This document shows positions 9,701-20,400 of a DNA stretch of 64,000 bases, piece by piece (position 1 is the stretch's first letter; each line of letters begins with the position of its first letter). Below the pieces are notes generated by a model. It was given only the letters and a program-made list of their open reading frames with translations. It was not told the origin of the DNA and did no database searches. Source of the stretch: Ruminococcus sp. (GTDB taxonomy: Bacteria; Bacillota; Clostridia; Oscillospirales; Ruminococcaceae); NCBI GenBank assembly GCA_015066745.1, contig SVNW01000003.1, positions 1-64,000 of the forward strand, in the 5' to 3' direction. The position numbers were made by a program, and so were the translations under genes.

Positions 9701-12700
9701 TTGATACATCTTCCAACAGCATAGAAATAAAATGGAAAAACTATGAAAATGATAGTATAAAGTACTTCAGAATTTACAGAACTGATTCTGAAGATAAGGA
9801 ATACGAACTTGTAGTTGATAATCATCAAAATACAAATTATTTTGACAGAAGTGCTCAGCTCGGAACAGTTTATTACTATAAGGTTTCAGCAGTAGATTAT
9901 GCAGGACATGAGAGTGAACTTTCAGATGCAGTTTCCGGAAAGCTTGAAGAAGATACAGCAGCACCGGTAATAGAGAGTATATCACCGGGTCAGGAGATAA
10001 AACTCAATAGAAAAAATAATATCATCGGCGTACTGGCTTCAGATAATGTAAGTCTTGATTCGATAACTGTAGAGTATTATGCCGGCGAAAAAGAAAGTGA
10101 ATACAAACTCCTGAAAACTGAAAAATTTGAAGATTATTATGGTTTGTTGAAGGTAGCTGTTCCTGAAGAGGCTTTTGTAAAGGGTGAAACCGGAAAAATA
10201 CATTTACGTGTAAGCGCTGTTGACAGGAGCGGTAATAATTCAGGATATGTTTACGCTGTATATGATGTTGATGATACAAGCACGGAAATAAAAAATGTAG
10301 AAGTTGTCAACGAGAACAACAACGTTACTATAAAATGGGACGTAGATGAAACTGAACAGACACTCGGATATCAGATCTACAGAAAGTTCAATGATGAAGA
10401 ATATAAACTTATAGGAAGCATTCCTAAAAATCCTGATGTCAATGGCGGTTATACATTCCAGGATATCAACATTCAGGACGAAGGTATCTGTACATATCAG
10501 GTATCAGCTGTAAATACAAGCTATAATCAAACCTATATTACAGCTGAATCTATAGAAATACTCCAGTCTCCGGAACTTACAGTAGCTTGTGAAGAAGTTA
10601 TTGAAAAAGGTGTTGAAGAAGTATATATTGTAAGTGCACAAAATGGCATATATGATATTGTTGAGATAGAGATAAATTATGGTGACGGAACAGTTGAGAA
10701 AATCACTGAACCTGACGGAAAGTTTATTCATGCGTTTAAGGAAACAGGAACATATGAAGTAGTTGTAACTGCTAAGAATTCTGTCGGACTCACATCGACC
10801 AGCACGACAAAAGTTCAGGTTACAGAGCGTTCAATGATGGGTGTTGTTGATGTTACGGTAAAAACTACTGAAGGCTTGCCTGCAGCAGGTATTTTTGTAT
10901 ATTGTGATATTGGCACAGAAAATCAGAGAAAACTTAAAACTGATTCAAACGGTAAAGTAAGTTTTGTATCTGTTTCAGGAAATCATAAGATAGGTGTCTA
11001 TGGTGACGGATATCTTCCGGATATGAAAGATTGCATAGTAACTGCGGGTTCAAGCAATCCTGTTGAATTTTCAGTAGTTCAGGAAGATATAATAACAGCA
11101 GAATTTGATGTTCAGCGAATGACTCTTGATGAAATCAAAGCTGCCGGAATAGACGTAACAGCACCTGAAAACCAGCATATAGTAAAAGTAAATGTACGAC
11201 TCTGGTATGAAGACGGAAGTGGTGAAAAAACAGGTCATTCCATGAGTTTCTGTGCCGGAGGCGGCGGTTACGGTTATGGTATACCTGCTTTTGTATGGGA
11301 TATAAATATAAATGATAACTCAAATGGTAGTAGCAGCAAAAAAAGAGAAATAAAACCAACATCGGTTATTATGAATTCCGATGGTGAAGTTGAGACTATC
11401 ATATTTATGGATATTCCTGCTGAAGCGTCATTCTTAAAAGAATTTTTTGATGTAAAGCTTCATATAGTAAATAACGCTTCAAGTGAATATACTGTTACTG
11501 ATAATGTAGTGAAACTTGAAGTTCCTGATGGAATGACACTTATGGATGTTGACGGATACAATGAAGAAACTTCATATATCAAAGAGATAAAAGGTCAGAC
11601 TCAGGAAACACTCAAATGGATCATAAGAGGCGATGAAAAGGGCGAATACAAGCTCAAGGCTGATTATACAGGTACTTTGTCTCAGTTTAACGAAGTTGTA
11701 AATGCTACATTTGAAAGTGATGCTATAAAGGTTTATGGTGAGCAGGCAATAAGATTTGATATGTATGTGCCTGAAGTTACAGACTATAATGATATGTATG
11801 TAAAACTTTCTGTCAGAAATGTTTCTGATATTGATGTATACAATGTATCTGCTCTTGTAGATAAGGTTATGAGTTATACATATGGTGTGGTAGATGAGGT
11901 TCAGACGGTAAGTTATTTGTATGAGATCACTGATCAGTTCGGAGTAAAAACATATATAACTCCGCAGGACGCAGAAAGAAATATTTTTGAAACTTTGAGT
12001 CCTAAGTGTACCTATAGCGTAATTTATCATTTTGTAGGAGTATTTACTGATACACAGCATCCGATTACTGAAGAATGGCAGAACTTCAATGAAAGAGTAA
12101 TGCCATTGCTAAGAGCTGAAATTGGCGGAGATACAGATGTTTTCAGACTGATTGTCTGTGATGAAAAAGAAATCAGAAATGCTTATGACCATTCAAATGA
12201 TGAGGAGAATTACTCCAAGCTTACAAGTGAAAATGTAGCAGAAGTTATGCTTGTTCAGAATGCAAACAGCGGTTCGGTAACGGTGGCAGCTGAAGCACTC
12301 AGATGGTTAGAGCCGATTACAACAGAATATGAAGAAAATGATGATGTGATAGATTTCCTCTTGAACTTCGAATCGGATGATATTAAGCAGGTTGATAAGA
12401 GAGATTATATAAAAGAAATGATACTTAGCCTTGTTGTATCGGATGAATCTCAGCAGAGTATTGAAGAACAGTTCAGAACAGAACTTACGGATGCATTTAT
12501 GGAGATTTTAGAAAAGTCTTTTGAAAAGATAGAGAATGGAAATGACAAATTCAAGTTCTTTAAAGAAGATTTTATGGATCTTGTAAACGACTCTTCCGCA
12601 GTGAGTATAAATATTCTTTCTAAGTTAAAGACAGGTGGTCCTCAGGCAGCTAGTAATTATATCACTTCAAATTTATCGAGCAGAATCAGAAACAGTGATA

Positions 12701-14460
12701 CGTATACAGATGCACTTACAGAGGCGCTTGATGACAGTTCGGATAATATTATTGACAAATATATCGGGGAGATAAGTTCAGGTATCGGGCTGGCGCAGGA
12801 TATTTATGATGAATGGGGAGATGTTCTTACTCTCTGGTTACTCAGAATAGAGAAGGAAAAGGCTCTGGAACTTCTTGATACATTGTCTGTACCTGCAGAT
12901 ACAGATGGGTTGTCAATAATGATGGCACTTGAAGCAGCAAATATGAGAGATGATATAAACGATAATTTCTTTGAAACTTTATCTGAATCAATCGGTAGTG
13001 TTGCATTTGCGCAACTGGAAGACTATGCTCTTGAATTGTGCAGTAATTTTGCAGAAGGCGTAATTAAAAACGCTACAACAATGGTTGGATGGGCAGTATA
13101 CAAAGCATTAGGATTTGCGTACGGAACTATTCAGGAGGAAATTGATAATAAGTATTTCCTTCCGGCAAAGGTCGTTATTCTTGATAATATGTCAAATTGC
13201 GTTATCAGAGATTACGAAAGTAAAGTTGCAAATGGCGATGTCAGCGGTGCTATGAGATATGTCGAATATATGGCAAAATTGCGTATTGATGAGTGTACAG
13301 CCTGCAAGTCATGGATCTATTCATTCGAAAACGGCAACTTTGATCCTGAATATATTACATCACCCGGACTTCGTGAGATATATGGTGCTTTTTCATCAAT
13401 TGTACTTCCGGAACAGCTTACAGAAGATATAGAGAGTATGCAACTTGCTGTTGATAAATTATTTATGCCGAAAATAGAGATTGTCGAACCTTTTGAAAGT
13501 ATAACTTATAACTATGCTTTGAATGGCACCACAGAAGAATATGGTTCTGAATATGAGTACAGAATTTATAGTGCTCCGTCTGAAGTTGGTGGTGGCGAAA
13601 GCGGGTATACCGAGTGGATGCAGTGTGATGGACGTATCACAGTTGAACTTTCTGATAAGAATCAGGTTTTGCAGGTAAGACTGAAGGATACACCTAAATT
13701 TATAAGAAGTGTAAGACTCAAGAGAAAAGATTATCTTGAAGGTGACCTTAAAGTAAGATATGTAGGTGACAGCTATATTTTTGATAGCATTTGCAAGGGC
13801 AAAAATATACAGGTATTGTTTACAGATAAAGAAACACTTACAGAAAAAGACTGGTCAGCAGCCGTAAGTTATTCCGGAAATAAAATATCAGCAAAATCAG
13901 CTTCCAAGTATGTATATGTCAGATCAGGTGCAACTGCAGATGAACCTGCTTCACAGGCTAAGAGAACCAATGTAATAACTACAGCAAAACTTCTTATAGG
14001 ACAAAATGAAGGTGGTACCGTATCAGGAGCAGGAGATTATGCTTTTGGAAAGATCGCAACAATAAAGGCAACTCCTGATGCTGACCATGTATTTGCAGGA
14101 TGGGTGATCAACGGTGTTGTAGTATCAACTGAAGCTCAGTATACGATTGAAATGAATTCAGATGTGACTATTTATGCAAGATTTATGTCAGAGTCAAAGT
14201 TTAAAGTTACACCATCTTCTGATATAGAACAGGTAAATACATCAGTAATAGCTATAAACGGCGTTTATGTTATCACATCAGATACCGATGATGACAGCAT
14301 AGTGTTCAGTCACTGGGAAGATGAAAACGGAGAAATGGTAAGCCTTATGAAGATATATGCTTTTGTAGCAGACAGAGATATTTCTCTCAAAGCGGTATAT
14401 ATCCCGAAGACAGAAGAAAGTAAGGCAAACGAGGAAGAGAAAGACGGAGGAGAAAAATAA
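6787..14460 (+). CDS. Giant secreted protein: Thr-rich repeat, cohesin-like domain, FnIII/Ig repeats, PKD, InlB-type repeat
   Basis: A 2557-residue protein. ATG 6787 follows AAAGGAGAAG and lies one base after the previous stop. Parts in order: signal peptide (1-38); a 13-residue Thr-rich repeat (67-196); a cohesin-like domain (about 258-382, with the IESMEINFEFDSALTLTEVD strand pair); a chain of fibronectin type III domains (LTWNPC..., YIVYRN, TEYTYTV patterns) alternating with Ig-like domains (about 386-1285); a PKD-like domain (YGDGTVEKI ... FKETGTYEVVV, about 1295-1345); a carboxypeptidase-regulatory-like domain (about 1355-1435); a long unassigned, partly helical region (about 1440-2250); and near the C-terminus a divergent InlB-type repeat (about 2400-2470). 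No LPxTG motif, SLH domain or C-terminal membrane helix is seen, so the mode of wall attachment is unclear. Its cohesin could bind the dockerin of the protein encoded just upstream. No catalytic motif was found. Confidence 0.75.
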   Translation: MKMDYKRKIAMALSVILTAQSIDSTTILSEEAGKIFAQKENTATIVTKDPTLTTDVKKSEAPVTSATTTKKAETTTVAATTTKKAETTTVAETTTKKAETTTVAATTTKKAETTTVAATTTKKAETTTVAETTTKKAETTTVAATTTKKAETTTVAATTTKKAETTTVAATTTKEAETTTTAVTTTAKAETTTTVATETTTDSQAKEKEKAVMDKLGSSVDAIPAEDALNHYKDDVIDIKDAQILRSEDKEITETEITSTADIYIESVECIGGDSVAVNVGIVDWTQDIESMEINFEFDSALTLTEVDSYGNMKSVIDGNKIKVYGFYDLKAAYRGRIATFIFDVPVVDELTGYKVSSVGASLYSSKLEKYVANLTDGVITADSSLAPTNVTSDVVNSASVHLTWNPCKDQDKYTGYIVYRNGEEIGRTQEASYSDSGLKTDTEYTYTVQSYDDDGRTSPVSREYKVTPKKVMANGLSVKKQHGAVGGKQAEMAFSLSSSASIDSYQVYAISVGGEEFLISEGGSGFMSAAELVWDLTGFESGEYDIKVVVSDADKTTTEAVLEKVTVDKDAPEPVESLVAFEADECVSLTWTKSSQFNAEGYRIYRRTGDSEYECIGEVKGRDTLAYTDKTAVVGTDYFYNVTVYDCFGQEGEMTTEVASSSRADQTAPQITLFVPKSGSVITGEISVTAKATDNIGVEKIVFFISEDDGETWKETYKGEGAECVWKFDTTVYEECDVKIKAIAYDKNGNESNGTNINSYHIDNKAPQTVTGVETVQIYDNIATIKWNDVSDDDRKNYIVEYTAGEDTKKITVNTIGANLSDLVPDTEYTVVVYAVDINGNTSKGSEPMKFTTLSDMHAPEIVSVSPSSGYYSDVLNIEITARDNKCVKSVDLEISLDGKTFKLLKSFENPDQTQQYRAKYELDLSEYKDGPIYIRGMVTDADGNKSSEGTIVNEYIVDHVKPEKMQGVSIDTSSNSIEIKWKNYENDSIKYFRIYRTDSEDKEYELVVDNHQNTNYFDRSAQLGTVYYYKVSAVDYAGHESELSDAVSGKLEEDTAAPVIESISPGQEIKLNRKNNIIGVLASDNVSLDSITVEYYAGEKESEYKLLKTEKFEDYYGLLKVAVPEEAFVKGETGKIHLRVSAVDRSGNNSGYVYAVYDVDDTSTEIKNVEVVNENNNVTIKWDVDETEQTLGYQIYRKFNDEEYKLIGSIPKNPDVNGGYTFQDINIQDEGICTYQVSAVNTSYNQTYITAESIEILQSPELTVACEEVIEKGVEEVYIVSAQNGIYDIVEIEINYGDGTVEKITEPDGKFIHAFKETGTYEVVVTAKNSVGLTSTSTTKVQVTERSMMGVVDVTVKTTEGLPAAGIFVYCDIGTENQRKLKTDSNGKVSFVSVSGNHKIGVYGDGYLPDMKDCIVTAGSSNPVEFSVVQEDIITAEFDVQRMTLDEIKAAGIDVTAPENQHIVKVNVRLWYEDGSGEKTGHSMSFCAGGGGYGYGIPAFVWDININDNSNGSSSKKREIKPTSVIMNSDGEVETIIFMDIPAEASFLKEFFDVKLHIVNNASSEYTVTDNVVKLEVPDGMTLMDVDGYNEETSYIKEIKGQTQETLKWIIRGDEKGEYKLKADYTGTLSQFNEVVNATFESDAIKVYGEQAIRFDMYVPEVTDYNDMYVKLSVRNVSDIDVYNVSALVDKVMSYTYGVVDEVQTVSYLYEITDQFGVKTYITPQDAERNIFETLSPKCTYSVIYHFVGVFTDTQHPITEEWQNFNERVMPLLRAEIGGDTDVFRLIVCDEKEIRNAYDHSNDEENYSKLTSENVAEVMLVQNANSGSVTVAAEALRWLEPITTEYEENDDVIDFLLNFESDDIKQVDKRDYIKEMILSLVVSDESQQSIEEQFRTELTDAFMEILEKSFEKIENGNDKFKFFKEDFMDLVNDSSAVSINILSKLKTGGPQAASNYITSNLSSRIRNSDTYTDALTEALDDSSDNIIDKYIGEISSGIGLAQDIYDEWGDVLTLWLLRIEKEKALELLDTLSVPADTDGLSIMMALEAANMRDDINDNFFETLSESIGSVAFAQLEDYALELCSNFAEGVIKNATTMVGWAVYKALGFAYGTIQEEIDNKYFLPAKVVILDNMSNCVIRDYESKVANGDVSGAMRYVEYMAKLRIDECTACKSWIYSFENGNFDPEYITSPGLREIYGAFSSIVLPEQLTEDIESMQLAVDKLFMPKIEIVEPFESITYNYALNGTTEEYGSEYEYRIYSAPSEVGGGESGYTEWMQCDGRITVELSDKNQVLQVRLKDTPKFIRSVRLKRKDYLEGDLKVRYVGDSYIFDSICKGKNIQVLFTDKETLTEKDWSAAVSYSGNKISAKSASKYVYVRSGATADEPASQAKRTNVITTAKLLIGQNEGGTVSGAGDYAFGKIATIKATPDADHVFAGWVINGVVVSTEAQYTIEMNSDVTIYARFMSESKFKVTPSSDIEQVNTSVIAINGVYVITSDTDDDSIVFSHWEDENGEMVSLMKIYAFVADRDISLKAVYIPKTEESKANEEEKDGGEK
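6985..7374 (+). repeat. 39-bp tandem repeat (13-residue Thr-rich unit), about ten copies
   Basis: Eight near-identical copies and two degenerate copies of a 39-bp unit encode TTTKKAETTTVA(A/E). Copies differ mainly by GCG/GCA/GAA at the last codon. This is a coding minisatellite forming an extended stalk, likely O-glycosylated and variable in length between strains. Confidence 0.9.
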
Positions 14461-17400
14461 TGAGTACAAAAAGAAAACTTATGAAACTTACAAGTTTTGT
14501 TCTGGCTGCATCATTGATGCAGCCCAGAGCTGAACTTATAGAGAGTGTTGCAGTAAACGGCGGTGAAGATACAAAAAATATAGAAGACAAGGTGCTAAGT
14601 ACTGAAACTTCCGGAGTTGTAGGTGAAGGTGAAACTGAAGATACTACAGAAGAAAAAGAACCTGAAGTGAAAAAGGAAGTATTTGAAGTATCTTCAGCAG
14701 TTGCACTTTTTGAAGATAAAGAAGTCGATGAACTTGTGATACATTCAGGTTCACTTAATCTGAACGGACATAAGCTTGTTGTAAAAGGTTCTGTTTATGT
14801 AAACGGTGGTACTCTGAATATATCAGGTGGACAGCTCGATGTTGCTGAAGATATGGTGATACAGCAGACAGTAAGTCTAAGTGGCGGTAAAATAACTGTT
14901 GGCGGTGATATGAGACTGCAGAGTATGGGTGTTGATGCGTCAGGTACAAAATCATATGGATTTAGCTGGTCTGCTGCTCTTAATATGAAAGATGAAAATG
15001 ATATTATTGAAGTGAATGGTGATTTTATATTGTACACATACACTTATTATAGTTCATTTACAGCCGGAACACTAAAAATAAATGGTGATATAAAACAATA
15101 TGATAATGATGGTTATTGTGTGTTTAATACTACAGGGACACATAAAGTTATACTTAGTGGAAATAAACTTCAGACAGTAACATTAAGTAATGTATCATCA
15201 AGGATTTCAAACCTGATATTAAAGAATACATCAAAAGAGGGTGTATTCTTTGATAGTTATTCCAATTGGGATAAGCTTGAAACTAATGGTGTTAAAGTAT
15301 CATCACATACCGGAGGTTCAATAGGTTATACACTTGAAAAAGATGAAACTATAACAGGTGATATGCTTATATATGGTGGAACGTTAAATCTTAATGGTCA
15401 TAACCTTACAATTGATGGAAACCTTGTACAGAACAGCGGTACGATAGATATAAACGGAGGAACACTGACAGTAACCGGAGATTATAAGCTTGTAAACGGT
15501 GAAAACGGACAAAGTAGCGGAAAGCTTGTAATGAATGGAAAACATATGTCAGGTGAAGAGGAAATAACTGATACCGACAAAGTGATCATAAAAGGAAACT
15601 TCGCAACAAATTCAATATATTCACATGAAAATTATCTGACATCAGGTGTTATGGAAATCGGCGGAAACTTTGTACAGTACGGAAATAGCACAAACTTTAA
15701 AACAGGTGGAACACATGAAGTTGTATTGAATGGTAAAGCAGGACAGACTGTAAGTTTTGGTGGACAGAGTTCAAACTTCAATAATCTGAAGATAGAGAAT
15801 ATCTCAGAAGACGGAGTGACATTCTCAGCAGCAACAATAGTGAGAGGAAAACTGTACGATACCAAATCAAAACTTGTAAAGCCAAGAAATATTTATCTTG
15901 CAAGTACAGCACAGATATTAAGTAAAGATAATAAAAGCGAATGGTCACATGACATAACATTCTTAGAAAAAAGAACACTGTCACAGGATATGAAAATAGG
16001 TGGCAAGTTGTATGCAAACAACGTACTTGATATATCCGGATATACACTTGATGTTGCTGAAGATATGATAATTCAGAGTACATTAATAATAAATAAGGGA
16101 AAAGTTAATGTAGGCGGAGATATGAGAGTGCAAAGTGAGAGTATAAACTCCGAAGGCAATAGTACATATGGATTTAGCTGGTCATCGGCAATGCAAATGA
16201 CCAATGAAGAAGATATGGTAAATGTAAATGGAGATTTTGTATTGTATACATATACGCATTATAGTTCATTTACAGCAGGAACGATGAATATAAAGGGTAG
16301 TATAAAGCAATATAATTATGATAGTTATTGTATCTTTAATACAAGTGGTACACATAAAATAATACTTAGCGGAGACAAGGCTCAGATAGTAGAACTTAAT
16401 CATGTATCATCAAGAATTGCAAATCTTGAATTAAGAAATACTTCAAAAGAAGGTGTAAGTTTTACAAAGTATGCAAACTGGGGCAATCTTGATAAAGGTG
16501 AAAGTGTACTTAAACTTTCTGACGGACAATATCTTGGATATAAGCTTACCAAAGATGAAGTGATAGAAGGAGATTTTGTACTTCTTGGAGATATACTTGA
16601 TCTTAACGGACATAATCTTACTGTAAAAGGAAATCTTATACAGAACAGTGGCACGATAGATATAAACGGCGGTCTTCTCACAGTAACCGGAGATTATAAG
16701 CTTGTAAACGGTGAAAACGGACAAAGTAGCGGAAAGCTTGTAATGAATGGAAAACATATGTCAGGTGAAGAAGAAATAACTGATACCGACAAAGTAATCA
16801 TAAAAGGAAACTTTGCAACAAATTCAATATATTCTCATGAAAATTATCTGACATCTGGTATTATGGAGATTGGCGGAAATTTTGTACAGTATGGAAACGG
16901 AACAAACTTCAAAACAAGCGGAACACACGAAGTCATATTAAACGGTGAAGCAGGACAGACTGTAAGTTTTGGTGGACAGAGTTCAAACTTCAATAATCTG
17001 AAGATAGAGAATACTTCAGAAGATGGAGTAACATTTTCAGCAGCAACAGTAGTGAGAGGAGAACTGTACGATACCAAATCAAAACTTGTAAAGCCAAGAA
17101 ATATTTATCTTGCAAGTACAGCACAGATATTAAGTAAAGATAATAAAAGCGAATGGTCACATGACATAACATTCTTAGAAAAAAGAACACTGTCACAGGA
17201 TATGAAAATAGGTGGCAAGTTGTATGCAAACAACGTACTTGATATATCCGGATATACACTTGATGTTGCTGAAGATATGATAATTCAGAGTACATTAATA
17301 ATAAATAAGGGAAAAGTTAATGTAGGCGGAGATATGAGAGTGCAAAGTGAGAGTATAAACTCCGAAGGCAATAGTACATATGGATTTAGCTGGTCATCAG

Positions 17401-20400
17401 CAATGCAAATGACCAATGAAGAAGATACGGTAAATGTAAATGGAGATTTTGTGTTGCATACATATACTTATTATAGTTCGTTTACAGCAGGAACGATGAA
17501 TATAAAGGGTAGTATAAAACAATATAATTCTGATAGTTATTGTATCTTTGATACAAGTGGTACGCATAAAATAATACTTAGCGGAGACAAGCCGCAGGTG
17601 GTAGAACTTAATTATGTATCATCAAAAATTGCAAATCTTGAATTAAGGAATACTTCCGAAGAAGGTGTCAGCTTTACAAAGTATGCAAATTGGGGTAATC
17701 TTGATAAAGGTGACAGTGTACTTAAACTTTCTGACGGACAGTATCTTGGATACACTCTTACCAAAGATGAAGTAATAGAAGGTGACTTTATTCTTCTTGG
17801 CGATACACTCAATCTTAACGGATACAGCCTTACAATAAAGGGAAATCTCATTCAGAACAGCGGAACAATAGACATAAACGGTGGTCTCCTAACTGTAACC
17901 GGAGATTATAAACTTGTAAGCGGAGAAAACGGACAGTGCAGCAGTAAGCTTATAATGGACGGAAAGCATATTTCAGAAGATGAAGAGATTGCTGATAATG
18001 ATATGGTAATCGTAAAAGGTACTTTTGCGACAAATTCTATTTATTCGCATGAGAAATATCTCACTTCGGGAATCATGCAGATCGGTGGAGATTTTATTCA
18101 GTACAGAGATACGCCTAACTTCAAAACAAGCGGAACTCATGAAGTAATACTTAATGGTACTCAGCTTCAGAAGATACGTTTTGGTGGTCAAAGTTCAAAC
18201 TTTAATAATCTCAGAATAGAAAATACTTCTACAACAGGAGTTAATTTTGAAACTGTAACAAAAATAACAGGAAATCTGTACAATACTAATACAAAAGTAT
18301 ATGGTGGCAGAAACCTTTATCTGTATGCATCGGCTAATATCATGGATGAGAAAACCAACAAACAGGAATGGTCGCACGATCTGGCATTTGTTGAACAGAG
18401 AACATTGAACGAAGATGTAAAAATAGGTGGTTCTCTGTATGTTTTGAGTGAACTTCATATTAATGAAAAGAACCTTGATGTTGCAGGAAATGCAATAGTA
18501 AACCAAAGGGTTTTGGTAGAAGATGGGAAGTTCGCGGTAGCAAAAAATCTTCTTTTACAGGCTGAAGATGTCAATGCGGACGGAACGTATAGATATAGTT
18601 CAACAGGCTATGGAGCTATAGTAATGGAAAATGAGAATGATTATGTTGGAGTAGGCAAGGATTGTGTTTTGAATTCAATGTATACAAATTCTGTATTCAA
18701 TGCAGGTATACTTGAAATCAAAGGAAACTTAACACAGCGCAACTATTATGACTATTGTATCTTTAGTGCAGGTGGAACGCATAAGGTTGTTCTCAGCGGA
18801 ACATCAGATCAGTCGGTAACTTTTGAAAACAAAGGTTCCAAGTTCAATATCCTCGAAGTCACAAAGCCTATAGAACAGTACAAGTTCAATCTTAAAACAC
18901 CATGGAACGAACTTATCGAAACAACCGTCGATACCAAAGCACCGTCAGTACCTAAGTCACTTAAAGCATCAGAAAAGAGTGCTGTAATGCTCCATCTTAC
19001 ATGGGAAGAAAGTAACGATGAAAATGGTATAAAAGGATACAACATATTCAGAAACGGTGTAAGAATTGCAAGTTCTGATAAGGCAGAGTATATAGATGCA
19101 GGTCTGACTCCTGATACAGAGTATGTATATTCAGTTTCAGCGTTTGACAGTGTAAGAAACGAATCATCAAAAACTGCTGAAGTAAAGATAAGTACCGCCC
19201 CCGATACTGAAGCTCCTTCTATTCCGACAGAGTTGAACGTGAAGCCTGGCAAAACCGTGAAACTCACTTGGAAGGGTTCAAATGATAACTATAAGGTAGA
19301 TAAATATAAGATCTATCGAAACGATGAATGTATAGGCGAAGTAAACGGTACAAGTTTTGAAGATACAAAACCGGGAAAAGAAATTTATAACTATTCTGTA
19401 ACGGCAATTGACCCGTATACAAACGAATCTGAAAAATGCGAAGCTGTACGTATAGACCTCAAGCCACCGGCAGTACCTGAAAAATTTGGTGCCGAGTGTA
19501 CTGAAAATTCAATAGTACTCACATGGGATAAAGCTGTTGAGGAAGATTTTGCACTTTATACCATCTACAAAAAATCACAGACAGATGAAGATTATAAAGC
19601 ACTTATCAATATCGGAAGTGCAGAATCTGTTTCTTTTGAAGATACAAGTGTAGAGTTTAATAAGAAATACAGCTACAAACTTGTTGTTTCTGATACATCG
19701 GGAAATGTAAGTGATTTTTCAGAACCTGTTACAAAGATCATAGATACAGATACTACAAAACCGGTAATTACTTCAGCCGGTTCTTCGCAGAGCGGAAGAA
19801 TGAGCAATACATCAGACATAAGTGTTAATTTCAGTGATAACTTTGATGTTGTTTCATTTGAGGCGTTTGTGAGCGTATCAGAAAAAAATGAGTGGACATC
19901 ACTTAAAAAATCTGAAATAGTAAAAGGCAAGACATCGTATTCTTTTGTTCCTGATGTAAGCAAGCTTGAAAGCGGAAATTATGACATGAAGTTTATTGTC
20001 TCAGACCAGTCAGGAAATAAGAGTGAAGAATACATTATAACTCTTGCATATGACAAGTGTACTCTTGTAAAACCTGAAATAACAGCAAAGAACAGTGGTA
20101 TGAAGATAGATCTCTCCTGGAATGGTACAGACAATGAACAGTTCAGTCGTTCAAATCTTTACAGAAAATCTGAAGATGACACAGAGTATCAGCTGATCGC
20201 ACAGCTCGAACAGAATGTTTATACAGATGATACTGTAACAGAGGGTAAGCTTTATTCTTACTACGTAAAATCATACGATATTTACGGAAATGTGATGGTT
20301 TCCAAGCCTGCTGAAATTGTTGCGGTTGAAAAGAGTGATTATACAGAAGTACCTTACGGATATTCTGTAAAGGATGGATATGTTATAATTACAGACTGTG

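Noticed and set aside
11572..12060. 162-codon minus-strand frame and similar long frames opposite the giant genes
   Set aside because: Shadow of the plus-strand coding sequence: no ribosome site, Ile/Tyr/Cys-rich composition, and located inside a clearly real gene.
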